From contig JAACMV010000027.1 of the NCBI GenBank assembly GCA_010909725.1, positions 496,001-560,000 of the forward strand: DNA of 64,000 bases, written 5' to 3'. Shown one piece after another: positions 1-11,421 of the stretch. The position numbers and the translations under genes were made by a program. A model generated the notes under the pieces. The model made no database searches. It was not told the origin of the DNA and was given only the letters and a program-made list of their open reading frames with translations. The DNA comes from Picochlorum sp. 'celeri' (lineage: Eukaryota; Chlorophyta; Trebouxiophyceae). Each line of letters begins with the position of its first letter. The stretch's first letter is position 1.

Positions 1-2
1 GA

Positions 3-3000
3 CGAGCTGCGTTTCGGAAAATTTCAGACGCAGCGTATGGGCAAAAATTATGGCGATTAAATTCTTCGAGGAAAGAACAGACTCGATGTGACATGGAGGC
101 TGATGCTTTGGTGGTTGATATATTGAATATTCAGGGGAAGACAATGGTGAATATCAATGATGCTCCAGAAGATGTTCGGTTGGTTGATTCGTTGGCACCA
201 ATATGGGCGGATGAACGGAGGAGACAGGGAACCTGTAGCATTGATGCAACTCCTGTTACTGTAGAGAGAGACGTTAGAGGATTCGATACCGATACTATCG
301 AGGTTTGGAGAGGAAAATTTAAGGAAGCTGATGATCGGAGACAGGAGGAGGAGGGGATGAGGATGCAGAGGGGATCAGATGTTCAAGATGCGAATCAGTC
401 GCCCCAGAAAGATGATATTTCGTCATTGGTTGACGTGGGTATTATTGAACATACCCAGAGAGAAATGGACAATGTTGATGAGGCGACTGGGTGGGGTGAG
501 AGGCAGCGGGAGTATGGGGCCATGAGGGGTGTGCCAGGTGGTGATGAAGAGGATGCGCTCGCTATGCTGGTTCAATACATCCCTGAATCTCACAGTCTCA
601 CACTTGATGAGGATGCGAAAGGAAGTGCTGATGGTTTGAACAGGATGTGGAGTCAAGATGATGCCCCAAGCCAGAAGCAGATGGGGCAGCATATTCGACA
701 AGCTTTGGTTCAGGACATTTTAAGCGCCGAGACCGAATGTCGCGACATCATAGAAGCTTCTCAAATGTATGAAAGGCAGATGAATGAGCATAATGGCTAT
801 AGGATCCCTCAAGTAGATGGCGGTAATGATTGTTCGGATGAAGAGGGTACCTCAGGAGGTCGAGAACCTGACAGGCCTGGGGTGAGTTCTGATCGTGCGG
901 AGGCGTACGCATCGCGGGACGAGGTGAAAAATTCGATACTCAGAATATCTCAGATTCGTGAGATGTTTTTCGGGAGGAGCGATTACTTTGATATCGTTGA
1001 TGAGGCAGAAAATACACCGCAGCCACAGGTTGCCTCAGCTTCTCAGGAAAAGTTGAACTTCTGGAGGGAGCCTGCTTCTCAGGTGAATTTTGAAGACGAG
1101 ATTGAATTGAATGATGAGGATAGATTTGGCGAAACGCGGGTTGAATCGGATAATGCTACTGCTGACAAGGTGCTCACCCTCTGTAGGCCACCTCCATCCA
1201 TTTCTGACATTGAAGACAGTTGGGATCGCTTTGGGTTGCTACCTATTGTACACCAAGGGCCGCATTATAGCAATTCAAGTGATATTGTGAAAAAAGTTGA
1301 AGTGTTTGCGGGCAAAGCGTTTCATGCCAAAAGCACTGCTGTCGATGCCTTGCCAACATTTGGCCCAACAGTAGCCATGGAAGGCAAACTACAGTCTTTG
1401 GGTGCCGTTCCACAGCATAATATGAATTTTGCGTTATCTTGGGACCCACCAACGTATTTCACAGTAGAAAAATGGGCGAAAGAGCTTGCGCAACATAGAG
1501 AAGGTGTTTCCTTGCCGTCTGGCTCCTCTGCTCCAAGAATGGACCCCAACACAGGGAGGCTTCTCCCCACAACAGCAGCGTCCCATACCTCCCAGAGCTC
1601 TCTGATGGGAACTCCAATGATATCAAGCTATAAGCAGAATATGAATAATTTTGACACGACACCAGAAGAATTGTACCAGCCTCAATCTGATGGACACTTG
1701 CCCAACGAGACTGATGATTTGATACGGCCAGCTTCCCCCAAGTATGACGAAGTTGATGCCTTCTATAACAATCCAAGAGTCCAAGAATCGCCCACTGTAA
1801 TTAGAGGTGCAAAGAAGACAACATCGCCAATGTGCGCAAAGAGGCAGAAGCGTAAGCAGTCAATCAGCCAAATATCTCCACCGTCTGGATTCTATCAAGG
1901 TCGCACTGCAGAGTCACAAATGGGGTTCCAGTATGACACTTCAGATGGCAAAGGTGAGGGTTTGACCATTGCCTGCATTGAAGTACATGCAGAAACACGT
2001 CCAGGGCTGCTTCCTGACCCCATGCATGACGCAGTAAAAGCAGTAATCATCTCAGTAATGCATGATGAAGACATTGTGCATTCTGGCCAGTATTACACCA
2101 GAATTTTAAGCTGTGCGGGAAGCGACATGGAAAAAAGTACCGTATTGAACAACGTTGATGGAATGTCAGGGGTTGAATTCGACCACGTGTCTTCTGAAAA
2201 AGAATTGTTTGATGCATTTGTTGCTTTCATACATTATGTGGATCCAGATATTCTGATGGGTTTCGAGATCCAAAAGGAGTCTCTGGGATATTTGGCAGAT
2301 AGGGCATGTGTAGCATTTGAAAATTCTTCTTTACTTGGTGATATTTCGAGGATCTATGGTGTCAAAGATGATTTGAAGGAAATGAAGGAGGAGGATCAGT
2401 ATGGGTGGCAGCATGACTCTGGCTTGCACGTGCCTGGTCGTATTGTTTTAAACTTGTGGAGAATTATTCGAACGGAAGTTAAATTATCTTCCTATTCATT
2501 TCAGAATTGTGTCGCATCCATATTGAGAATTAGGGTGCCAAGGGTGAAAAAGAGCATCATGCATGATTGGTTTGAGAATCATACTACAAGATGGAGGTGC
2601 TTGTCACACCTTGTCCTTTGTGGAAGGCTCTCACTACAAATGATTGAACAATTAGATTTTATCGGAAGAACTTCTGAACTTGCTAGAACATTTGGTATTG
2701 ATTTTTTTTCAGTGATATCAAGGGGTAGTCAGTATAGAGTGGAAAGCATGATGGTCAGACTTGCGCATTCTCAAAACTTCATCGTCCTTTCACCCAACAA
2801 TGAACAGGTCGCTCGACAACCAGCCATGGAAGCACTACCTCTTGTCATGGAGCCTGCGAGTGGAATGTACGAGGACCCTGTCTGCGTATTAGATTTTCAG
2901 TCACTCTATCCCTCCATGATCATTGCATACAACCTGTGTTTTTCGACATGCCTTGGGAGACCAAACCATATCTTCTCGGAAGATACAGAGCAGCAGCGAT

Positions 3001-4517
3001 TAGGGTGCCATGAAAAATTCAAACTGGAATCATCTTTAATGGATCTGGGACTCAACGTAGATGATCTGATCATTGCTCCCAATGGAGTTGCTTTTGTCCC
3101 TCCATCTCACAGAAAAGGAGTGCTTCCTAGATTGCTACGGGAGATTCTAGAGACCCGCATCATGATAAAACGGGCAATGAAAAATGCAAAAGGAGGATCA
3201 AAAGCATTATTGAGATCCCTGAATGCAAAGCAATTCGCCCTCAAATTGATCGCCAATGTGACATATGGATACACTGCTGCTGGCTTCTCTGGCCGCATGC
3301 CCATGGCAGAGCTTGCTGATGCGATCGTTCAGAGTGGCAGGGAGACTTTAGAGGCAACAATCAGGTTCATAAAGAACCATCCAACATGGAATGCTGATGT
3401 TATATATGGTGACACAGATAGCATATTTGTTCGCCTCCCAGGACGAAGCGTTCCCCAGGCACACGACATTGGTCAGGAGATTGCAAGAACCATCACATCC
3501 ATGAACCCTGACCCAGTTCTTCTAAAACTCGAAAAAGTCTATCATCCTTGCTTTCTTCTGTCAAAGAAAAGGTATGTAGGCGCTATGTACGAGTCTCGAG
3601 ACCAGAAAACCTTTGACTTTGATGCCAAAGGAATAGAAACAGTCAGGAGAGACAGTTGCCCAGCAGTGGTGAAAATCATGGAACGGGCACTTCGGATTCT
3701 ATTCACATCCGCAGATATTTCTTCTGTGAGACGATATGTAGAGAGACAGTTCAAACGGATCATCTCGGGCCGGGTATCAATCCTTGACTTTATTTTTGCC
3801 AAAGAAGTCCGCCTAGGAACATATCGAGGATCAGCATCCTCCATCCCTCCTGCCGCGTTGATCGCGACCAAAGCAATGGCAGCCGACCCAAGAGCAGAAC
3901 CGAGATTTGGAGAACGCATTCCTTACGTCGTTGTGCACGGAGAACCTGGCGCCAGACTGATTGATATGGTGGTGCCTCCAGAAAACCTTGTTGAGAGTGG
4001 AGGGCAGTTGAGATTACACGCAGTCTATTACATTACAAAGCAAATCATACCTGCGCTTGAGCGATTTTTATCTCTCATTGGCGCAGATGTACGAGCATGG
4101 TACGCTCAGATGCCCAAAGTATTTCGCCATTTGCCTCACAAGAGACCTCTGTCAACCCTCCCAGTGCTCAGCACCAAGGATACACCGGTGCCCCGAGGTC
4201 ACACGATAGATCGATTCTATCTTTCAAGGCATTGTGTTTGCTGCGATGGGCTGACGATGATCAACAAACCATTGTGTACCACGTGTGAGGGAGACCCTCA
4301 GCTTGTCGCCACAGTCTTGCCATCACGCCTGAACAGAACAGAAAGACAGTATGTCCATCTTTCCCGAATCTGCACAGCATGCGGTGGATCTTCTGGTGGA
4401 GCTCATGGAGACATTGCATGTACCTCACTGGACTGTGGAATATACTTTGAACGGCGCAAAGTGTATTTCGAGGTTCGAACAGCGAGAGCTCTTGAATCTG
4501 TCATCCCTGCAGAGTAG
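3..4517 (+). CDS. REV3: DNA polymerase zeta catalytic subunit (REV3), 3' part
   Basis: Family-B polymerase that extends past DNA lesions in translesion synthesis, in the nucleus. The frame is open to the left window edge. The residues just before the first ATG (position 93) resemble the conserved REV3 block that precedes the 'ADALVVDILN' stretch, so I treat that ATG as internal and the gene as truncated by the window. Counting from base 3, 1504 residues are present. Polymerase motifs: DFQSLYPSMI near residue 964, the helix motif around ANVTYGY, and YGDTDS near 1135. The tail carries two cysteine clusters (CVCC...CTTC and CTAC...C), matching the zinc and 4Fe-4S sites that bind accessory subunits. 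The exonuclease-like region reads CIEVHA where proofreading enzymes have DxE, as expected for REV3, which lacks proofreading. No intron is needed in 4.5 kb. CLPC starts 75 bp downstream on the same strand. Confidence 0.93.
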   Translation, partial: RAAFRKISDAAYGQKLWRLNSSRKEQTRCDMEADALVVDILNIQGKTMVNINDAPEDVRLVDSLAPIWADERRRQGTCSIDATPVTVERDVRGFDTDTIEVWRGKFKEADDRRQEEEGMRMQRGSDVQDANQSPQKDDISSLVDVGIIEHTQREMDNVDEATGWGERQREYGAMRGVPGGDEEDALAMLVQYIPESHSLTLDEDAKGSADGLNRMWSQDDAPSQKQMGQHIRQALVQDILSAETECRDIIEASQMYERQMNEHNGYRIPQVDGGNDCSDEEGTSGGREPDRPGVSSDRAEAYASRDEVKNSILRISQIREMFFGRSDYFDIVDEAENTPQPQVASASQEKLNFWREPASQVNFEDEIELNDEDRFGETRVESDNATADKVLTLCRPPPSISDIEDSWDRFGLLPIVHQGPHYSNSSDIVKKVEVFAGKAFHAKSTAVDALPTFGPTVAMEGKLQSLGAVPQHNMNFALSWDPPTYFTVEKWAKELAQHREGVSLPSGSSAPRMDPNTGRLLPTTAASHTSQSSLMGTPMISSYKQNMNNFDTTPEELYQPQSDGHLPNETDDLIRPASPKYDEVDAFYNNPRVQESPTVIRGAKKTTSPMCAKRQKRKQSISQISPPSGFYQGRTAESQMGFQYDTSDGKGEGLTIACIEVHAETRPGLLPDPMHDAVKAVIISVMHDEDIVHSGQYYTRILSCAGSDMEKSTVLNNVDGMSGVEFDHVSSEKELFDAFVAFIHYVDPDILMGFEIQKESLGYLADRACVAFENSSLLGDISRIYGVKDDLKEMKEEDQYGWQHDSGLHVPGRIVLNLWRIIRTEVKLSSYSFQNCVASILRIRVPRVKKSIMHDWFENHTTRWRCLSHLVLCGRLSLQMIEQLDFIGRTSELARTFGIDFFSVISRGSQYRVESMMVRLAHSQNFIVLSPNNEQVARQPAMEALPLVMEPASGMYEDPVCVLDFQSLYPSMIIAYNLCFSTCLGRPNHIFSEDTEQQRLGCHEKFKLESSLMDLGLNVDDLIIAPNGVAFVPPSHRKGVLPRLLREILETRIMIKRAMKNAKGGSKALLRSLNAKQFALKLIANVTYGYTAAGFSGRMPMAELADAIVQSGRETLEATIRFIKNHPTWNADVIYGDTDSIFVRLPGRSVPQAHDIGQEIARTITSMNPDPVLLKLEKVYHPCFLLSKKRYVGAMYESRDQKTFDFDAKGIETVRRDSCPAVVKIMERALRILFTSADISSVRRYVERQFKRIISGRVSILDFIFAKEVRLGTYRGSASSIPPAALIATKAMAADPRAEPRFGERIPYVVVHGEPGARLIDMVVPPENLVESGGQLRLHAVYYITKQIIPALERFLSLIGADVRAWYAQMPKVFRHLPHKRPLSTLPVLSTKDTPVPRGHTIDRFYLSRHCVCCDGLTMINKPLCTTCEGDPQLVATVLPSRLNRTERQYVHLSRICTACGGSSGGAHGDIACTSLDCGIYFERRKVYFEVRTARALESVIPAE

Positions 4518-4592
4518 ACCAGATTGCCAATCTGCCCCATATGCTCTTGCCCACTTGCATGCATCAAAATATTATCTATGAAATATTATTAA

Positions 4593-7500
4593 ATGGCTAT
4601 GACCACGATGCGAAAGTCTTTATCGCTCTTCCGAGAGCAACAAGGACAAACGTTGTCATGCACATCACAGATGCGACGTATACCAGTGCATGGAAGAGTA
4701 TTACCCATTAAGTCACACAATGGATATCAGAGTATCCTTGAACAGAGGCGACATACTTTACAAGGGGCTCCGTTGCTCTTCTCTTTTCACTCGAAGAGAT
4801 GTACAAAATCAGTCGCACAACAGCGACGTTCTAGGAGGTCTGGAGTGCGCGTAAACGCCTTATTTGAAGAATTTACAGAGCGATCAATCAAGTCCATCAT
4901 ATTTGCCCAAGGGTTTTGCCGGGACCTGGGGTCGCAAGAGGTACGTGTTGAATCTGGTCAATCATGTGCGCGGTATACATCATAATTCGATTTGAATTGG
5001 ATTTGACCGGTCTATATGTATCTGCAGACGTCTCCAGAGCATATTCTTTTGGGTTTAATGGCAGAGCAAGAGCAAGAGGAGCAAGACGGATATCTCGGTT
5101 TGGGAGTAGATGTACGTGTCTCGTTTTGTCTGTATTGAGGCATTCAATGCCAATCTGACGTCTTCATGTGCGTATATTGGTGGTGCAGAGTGAATTAGCG
5201 CTGGCGTTGTTGAAGAATAAGCTTGGAGACCGACGGCTTGTTTCTTCTGATGGTGGCAAGGTGCTTCCCCAAGATTTGCCTTTTTCATCTGGAACCAGGG
5301 AGGTGTTTCAGGCTGCCCAGGTTCAATCGAGACAGACAGGCATGTCTTTTGTGACTCCAGAGCATATTCTTTTGGCTCTTATCGATTCTCCGAATCCGTA
5401 TGTGAGAATGATATTCAACATGTTCAAGGCATCGAATGAGACATTGCGTACAGAAGCGTTGAAGCGGATTCACCAGGATATTCAGGGTGGGTTTGGCCGG
5501 GCTAGACAGCCAGCTGGTGTAGGAACAGGAAATGAAACCAAGGATACGAGTGGAGAGGATACGTTGAAGGAGTTTTGCAGGGATTTGTGCCAAAATGCAC
5601 GGGAGAAGAAGATTGACCCTGTGATTGGAAGATTGAAGGAGGTGAATAGGGTGGCGCAGATCCTTGCTCGAAGGACGAAAAACAATCCTATATTGCTAGG
5701 AGATCCTGGGGTAGGGAAGACGGCCATTGCGGAGGGTCTCGCATGTGCTATTGTTGATGGAGCCCTTCCAGATGGAAGCCCATTGCCTTGCTTTTTACGG
5801 AACAAGCGGCTCTTGGAGATTGATGTTCCATTGCTGATTGCGGGATCGAAAGAACGAGGAGAGCTTGAACTTCGAGTAACAAACATTATCAAGGCATGCA
5901 AGGAGAGTGGGGACATCATTCTCGTTGTTGACGAGATTCATACCATGGTTGGGGGCGGATCCAGTTCCAGAGGCAGTGGTGTCGCTGGAAGCTCTGACAT
6001 TGGAAATTTGTTTAAACCAGCGCTCTCACGTGGTGAAATTGTGTGCATCGGGGCAACGACATTGGATGAGCACCGAAAGTATATTGAATCGGATGCTGCT
6101 TTGGAGAGGAGATTTCAGCCCATTATTGTGGAGGAGCCAAGCGATGAGGACACCCTGAACATTCTCAAGGGAGTTACTCATTTGTTCGAAAGGCATCATC
6201 GTTGTATTTTCTCCGAAGAAGCCATTCATGACGCTGTGTATTTATCCTCTCGGTATATTGCGGATCGACGAATGCCAGATAAGGCGATCGATGTTCTTGA
6301 TGAGGCAGGATCACGAGTCAGAATCATGGCATACAAGAACAGGAGTCAGGATGAGACTGATGCAAACTATTACACTCCAATATACGAGGAACTTGATCAG
6401 GTGATTGATGCAAAAGATGAAGCTTGCAAAGATATGCTTTATGAAGAAGCCTCCTTGCTCCGTGCAAGGGAGATGGATTTGAGGACTAGGCTAGGTGGCA
6501 GGCATCACGATGGGGCTCTGCTGCCAGTTGTCACTCAGGAGGACATTGCATCTGTTATTTCGTCGTGGACCGGAATTCCAGTAGAAGGAATCACAGAAGA
6601 AAAATCCAAGTCCTTATTTGAGCTTGAAGACCGTCTCAAAGAAAGAGTTATTGGACAAGATGATGCTGTACAGGTGGCATCTCGTGCTGTATGTAGGGCA
6701 GCTGCTGGTATTGGACATGCCAAAAGACCCATTGCCACTCTGTTATTTTCGGGTCCCACAGGTGTCGGTAAAACAGAATTGGCAAAAGCGTTAGCATCTC
6801 AGTATTTTGCTGGAGGGATGGAGACTGATGCGAGTTTGATTCGATTGGACATGTCAGAGTATATGGAGCGACACACTGTGTCCAAATTGATTGGCGCCCC
6901 ACCTGGCTTTGTTGGATACAATGAAGGAGGAAAACTCACCGAGGCAATCAGAAGAAACCCTCATAGTGTCGTCTTACTCGATGAAATTGAAAAGGCCCAC
7001 CCAGATGTCTTCAACCTCCTCCTGCAGATGATTGAGGAGGGCAGGTTGACAGATTCTTCTGGACGCACTGTGAGTTTCAGCAACTCATTGATCATCCTGA
7101 CGAGTAACATTGGCTCATCAGTGATTGCCAAAGGTACTGAGGGTGGTATTGGATTCAACATTGGCGGCGATGATCCAGAAGCAAAGCATAATCAACTGCG
7201 ATCCATGGTCATGGAGGAGTTGAAAGCATACTTTAGGCCAGAACTCTTGAACAGGCTGGATGATATTGTTGTGTTCAAGAAGCTGGATAAGGATGTCATC
7301 TCCAAAATCACCAGAAAAGAAGTAGAAAAAACAATTACCATGATGCACGCGTCTGGTATGGAACTCACAATTACCGATCCTGTCTATGACAAGATTGTAC
7401 AGGATGGATTCTCTGACGAGAATGGTGCCAGAGAGATCCGGAGAGCCGTCACCTCTCTCTTGGACGACCCCATCTCAGATGTATTATTGCAACTTCGTTC

Positions 7501-7642
7501 AGAAAAATCAGATGTCACGCATATCGTTGCGCAAATTTCTGCGGAAAGACCAGAGGAGATTGAAATTACACCCTTGTGTTCAAAAGGAAATGTCACACCG
7601 ATGATTGGGAAAACGGCCGATGTTGCACGCGCCCAGCGATGA
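4593..7642 (+). CDS. CLPC: Plastid Clp protease ATPase ClpC (HSP100)
   Basis: AAA+ unfoldase that feeds proteins into the ClpP protease in the plastid stroma. Three exons by my reading: 4593-4940, 5028-5111, 5189-7642, all phase 0, giving 961 residues. The first exon holds a basic transit-peptide-like leader and then LFEEFTERSIK, the start of the Clp N domain; exon 2 supplies TSPEHILLGLM. Two ATPase modules follow: GDPGVGKT near residue 315 with VVDEIH, and GPTGVGKT near 666 with LLDEIEKAH. The linker between modules is short, as in ClpC and unlike ClpB. An IGF tripeptide in the second module fits the ClpP docking loop. Without splicing the gene would lose half of its N domain and its leader. 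A TGTAA element about 160 bp after the stop may be the poly(A) signal. Confidence 0.92.
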
Positions 7643-7949
7643 ATGTATATTTGCACTATGAATGGATGAGAAAGAAAAAGTATGCCTTGTACCATACAGA
7701 ATAGTGTATGCTGTATGCATACATGTACAGAAACATACAACCCTTTTTACGTACTAGATGCTGATTTGAATTTTTTCTCCACACAACACAAACATCATCA
7801 ACTGTAATCTTTGCACGCCCATACGACATGCATTCAATTGTGTATAGATTATAGATTTACATGTACTGTGCAGCTACTAAGTATATAATTGTATATGCCA
7901 CCACACATGATTCCTTCTTTCACATGGCATTGTCTCTACGCTGCCACAT
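7643..7949. other. Convergent 3' intergenic stretch (CLPC / PSBW)
   Basis: AT-rich 307 bp between two converging stop codons. It contains TGTAA on the plus strand near 7804 and its complement near 7857, plausible poly(A) signals for the two genes. I see no other gene. Confidence 0.6.
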
Positions 7950-8597
7950 TTACAATGTCATACCTCCATCCTCTTCGTCTCCTCCGAGGTCCTTCTGGCT
8001 CAAGTAGTAGACAGCCCAGACAGAAGAGAAGATGGCAAGCATGTTCCAGAAAATAGCTCCATCGTTGATTCCGAAAATCTTTCCGGTTCCCTCAGTGGCC
8101 AAACGCTCGTCAACAAGAGCCAAAGCTGGGTGGGCAGCCAAAAGAGCTGGCAAAGACACACCGGCAGCGGCAGCCTTGGCGTAGATGTTGTTCTGCTTCT
8201 GAGCGCAGCACACAACAGCACGAGAGCGAGAAGCACGGGTCACTACAATAATTACGGCAGATACGATCAATTCAACAGTCAACATCCAAACACTCCCAGT
8301 GCAGTAAGCACTGGGCCAGTACAACAAACACATGAAATATATGAGTAAATCCAACGCCGATACTCCCCATTTCATCCAAGAGTCGAATCCTCGGACTCCA
8401 TCCAGGATATCAGTCCAAGGATGAGACGCACGATCAAACCGGATCAAAACAGGCATTAAGAGTATCGGTGAATAGATCAAAACACCATACTATTACTCTG
8501 ATGCGTGCAAATGCACACAGCGAACTACCCACGCAGAGAACGACGTACCTGTGGCTGGACGAGCAACTGGGGCGGAGAAAGCAACGGCGGTCTGCAT
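7950..8597 (-). CDS. PSBW: Photosystem II reaction centre W protein precursor (PsbW)
   Basis: Small single-span thylakoid protein of photosystem II, imported into the plastid. Exon 1 is 8549-8597 and exon 2 is 7950-8242, giving 113 residues. The 16-residue first exon (MQTAVAFSAPVARPAT) joins to VTRASRSRAVVCCA to make a stromal transit peptide. A second hydrophobic segment ending AHPALALVDER is a thylakoid signal with an ALA-type cleavage site. The mature part, starting VDERLATEGTG, has one membrane span (IFWNMLAIFSSVWAVYYL) and an acidic C-terminus. This layout matches green-lineage PsbW and is the best evidence for a photosynthetic green organism. The 306-bp intron is among the longest in the window and holds a perfect 8-bp hairpin at 8295-8315. 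Reading without splicing gives a longer but meaningless frame. Confidence 0.9.
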
Positions 8598-8957
8598 CTT
8601 GAACACGTGTTTGGTTGATATACGTGACTACTAATGAATTCTTGTAAATATCTGATAATCGCGGAGGAATCGCGGCGTCCATGATCTATCAGAAGATGGT
8701 CATCCGCCCAGGGCTATCCATCTGATCCTTTCGGATAGTGTCCTGAAGAATGATATTCTTGTCCTATGAAACAATACATTTGATAGGAACGATCTTCAAA
8801 GGAGGATTGCTGAGGAGACTCACCTTGTCCCATCAAACTGGATGTTTGATGGGGCGTTGACAGAGACGTGGCGGAATTCGAATGTTCGTCCCTGGAGACA
8901 CGCATCTCCCGAATTAGTATGGCACCATCATCTTTACATCAGTTCTTATTCATACAA
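8598..8957. other. Intergenic stretch between PSBW and eIF2-alpha, possible small ORF
   Basis: About 360 bp that must hold the PSBW promoter and the eIF2-alpha 3' end. A 63-codon minus-strand frame (8714-8905) contains a strong donor-like GTGAGT just after a GGACAAG and an acceptor-like TTTCATAG 60 bp further on. None of the joined frames resembles a protein I know. It could be an untranslated spliced leader or chance. Confidence 0.3.
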
Positions 8958-10128
8958 TCACATCGACAAGGCTGGCCCCGCATTCACATCCATCGACATG
9001 CCTTCCTCATAATCACCCTCAGAATCCGAATCGCCCGCGACTTCCCTATTCGCAGCCTCGGCTGCTTCTAATTCCTCCTGGAGCGCCCTCTCTTCCTTCT
9101 CACTGACTGCACGGGCAGCCTCCTTCACCCTCATTTGACCCTTGTTGCTTTCAATAGACTTTTGACACGCCACAACAGCTTCATTCAACAGCTCGATACC
9201 TCTTGCCTTGTTCAACGTCATGGTTGTGAGAACATACAAAGGTGGAGCCACCAGTCTCATTTTAATCTCATTAGTATCTGTACTGCATGCCTGGGCTGCC
9301 TTCATGGCAGTTTTAATATGCTCTATTCCATCATAATTGAAGCATGTCATCTCCACATCGGCCCTAATTTTGATTGGCTGAGGAGTCAAGCGCCTCCTGA
9401 TATTCTTCAGCAGACCTTCCTTCACATCTGGCGTGAGAATTGGAATATCCTTGCCACCATGGTATTCATTCTTCAACCTTTCAAAAACGGCATCAGATTC
9501 CTCATCTGTAATCATTTGACGGAACGCATCATGAGCATGACCAAACATTTTGTACAATGGCCAACCAATCTGTGTGTACAAATCTTCCAACTCTGTCCCC
9601 GTTGTCTCTGCTACATGCCTCATAATTGTATGCACTAATTTCGATTTCGCAAACTTATCCTCACATTTCTGCACAGGTATATGTTTTGTTATATATATAG
9701 ACACACATGCATCATCATTCATTGTGGTAGAAGAATGACATACCGCCACATCCTCTGGAGACACACGGCGTTTTGACAAGTCAATATACCCCTTCTCCTT
9801 GTCCACACGAAGAACCATCACTGGCTCCTGACGCCCCACTTTGATCAGTTTCTGAACAGATCTGATACGTCTTCTAGATAACTCGGAGAACAGAATCATT
9901 CCCTCGATGTTTCCGTATTCTAACAGGGAGACGTATGCTCCCATTTCAGCTATAGAACGAACTTGGACCATGACAACGTCGTCCACCTCCGGGAAACGCT
10001 CCTCATAGAACCTATATGTGTGAATTAATACAATCAATGCATGAGCATGGCCATGGTATCGCCAAGTGGATGAGAAAAAGAATGAAATCATGAAACATTG
10101 CCTCAACATACCTGGATTCCTGTGCCAT
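8958..10128 (-). CDS. EIF2A: Translation initiation factor eIF2 subunit alpha
   Basis: Alpha subunit of eIF2, which brings initiator tRNA to the 40S ribosome and is the target of stress kinases. Exons 10112-10128, 9744-10011 and 8958-9668 give 331 residues. The first exon encodes only MAQES plus two bases, joining to RFYEERFPEVDDVV, the S1 domain start. SELSRRRIRSVQKLI carries the regulatory serine equivalent to Ser51, so general translational control is probably available. RVDKEKGYIDLSKRRVSPED is strongly conserved, and the second intron falls right after that block, before KCEDKFAKSK. The middle helical and C-terminal alpha-beta domains follow, ending in an acidic tail typical of the family. 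The first intron is 100 bp and the second 75 bp. Confidence 0.94.
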
Positions 10129-10317
10129 TGTGATTGATGATCTGATATTCCGTATATTTTACATATAAATATTGGTATGCTTGAAATGTAGAGTGATTTC
10201 GGTGGGATTATTGGGTCAGTGGTGCTTGGACAAAGGCGGCTCCGTCCAGGCCTACCGTCAATGGGCATCATGATGCCACCAGATATATGCTGACTGGAAC
10301 AATGGTGTGTTCCTACA

Positions 10318-11214
10318 TCATGGTGATACACGGCCCAGGAGTATATCCAATACCTTTTCTGTATCACAAAGATCATCTAGAATGATGGCCTCGGGGTTTG
10401 CAGTGCTGAGGTCGTCTCTGCTAAAGATGCCAGTCAGCAGACCAAGAGCATGGGATCCAGCATGCTTTGCTGCCATGACATCCATGGGGGCATCGCCGAC
10501 GTGGAATCGACGTTGAATACCATTAGATTGGTTCAAACCTCTCGAATATGCTATACGGACGAGTTCGGCTCGATCCTTCCACGAGTCTGTGGAGACGAGA
10601 GATCCTGAGCAATAGTCTGAACCAAACCCACCAAAGTGGGGTGTGGTAAACATGTCCTTGAGACCTAGTGCGTCCATTTTTGCCCATGCGATTGGCTCCA
10701 GATTCCCTGTGCATAACCCTACATGTACATGGTCCATGCTCTGAAGCTCTTCAAGGAGCTTTTCCACCCCTGGGAGCACCTCAAGCCCTATGGCTGCACG
10801 GCATTTATGCTCTATGAAGTAGTCAATCATTGCTGCCTGCATGTCTGGTAGTTTCTCCATGGCATGCGTTGCATCTATACCATGATACTCTAATACTTTG
10901 AGAAGAATGAGTGGGTCGGTAGACCCGTGATGTGGAATCACATCAATGGTTGTATCAATAGAAAAGACCCGGGAAAAGGCTGTGGCAAAAGCTTCCTTGT
11001 GAAGCTTGTTAGCATCCTCGCCTACCGACCGAACAAGAGTTCCATCGACATCGAAACTCACAAGAACTCCTTCTGTCGTCATGGCGGTGCATATGTGTCT
11101 CCGAATGGTTGTAGAAGAAGAGCTGCTTGTTCTTTTTGCTTTCCAGACAGTCGACCAGGGGGAGTTGCGTGGAATCCAATCCTGATGGATGACACCAGAC
11201 GATGTTGGAAGCAT
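10318..11214 (-). CDS. HAD-family hydrolase (phosphoglycolate phosphatase-like)
   Basis: 298 residues. HAD motif I is SFDVDGTLVRS with the nucleophile Asp and second Asp. Motif II is the Thr of GLCTGN, and motif III/IV is HVGDAPMDVMAAKHAG, where the acidic pair binds magnesium. An alpha-helical cap lies between motifs I and II, placing it with the phosphoglycolate phosphatase-like subfamily. The substrate cannot be told from sequence. The chosen ATG adds about 44 residues rich in Ser, Thr and Arg (KAKRTSSSSSTTIRR) ahead of a second possible start, MTTEGVLV at 11082. The longer form would carry a plausible organelle-targeting leader, the shorter would be cytosolic. The gene diverges from the RHIP1-like gene across about 200 bp containing the near-palindrome GAGAGATCTCCAGAGATCTC near 11303. 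Confidence 0.82.
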   Translation of the reverse strand: MLPTSSGVIHQDWIPRNSPWSTVWKAKRTSSSSSTTIRRHICTAMTTEGVLVSFDVDGTLVRSVGEDANKLHKEAFATAFSRVFSIDTTIDVIPHHGSTDPLILLKVLEYHGIDATHAMEKLPDMQAAMIDYFIEHKCRAAIGLEVLPGVEKLLEELQSMDHVHVGLCTGNLEPIAWAKMDALGLKDMFTTPHFGGFGSDYCSGSLVSTDSWKDRAELVRIAYSRGLNQSNGIQRRFHVGDAPMDVMAAKHAGSHALGLLTGIFSRDDLSTANPEAIILDDLCDTEKVLDILLGRVSP

Positions 11215-11421
11215 TACAAACGAATTCAAAAGTTTTTTTTTTCACGCATGCGCATGGGGCTAGATGCCGGTGAATTCCATACTCTTTTTTCTTGTTTTTA
11301 TTGAGAGATCTCCAGAGATCTCTCCCTCTGTGTGGCAACGTGAGATGAATGAATTCACCTGTATTGACATCTCTACATCCATGAGCAAAACCAATAATAA
11401 AACATAGATACTGACATCGTC

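Noticed and set aside
93..95. ATG at 93 as the start of REV3
   Set aside because: The frame is open to the window edge and the residues upstream of this ATG resemble conserved REV3 sequence.
5055..5288. Minus-strand frame over the CLPC first introns
   Set aside because: Overlaps exon 2 and exon 3 of CLPC, which are clearly coding on the other strand.
7950..8480. Longer 176-residue version of the PsbW frame
   Set aside because: It reads through the 306-bp intron; splicing to the 8549-8597 exon restores a proper transit peptide.
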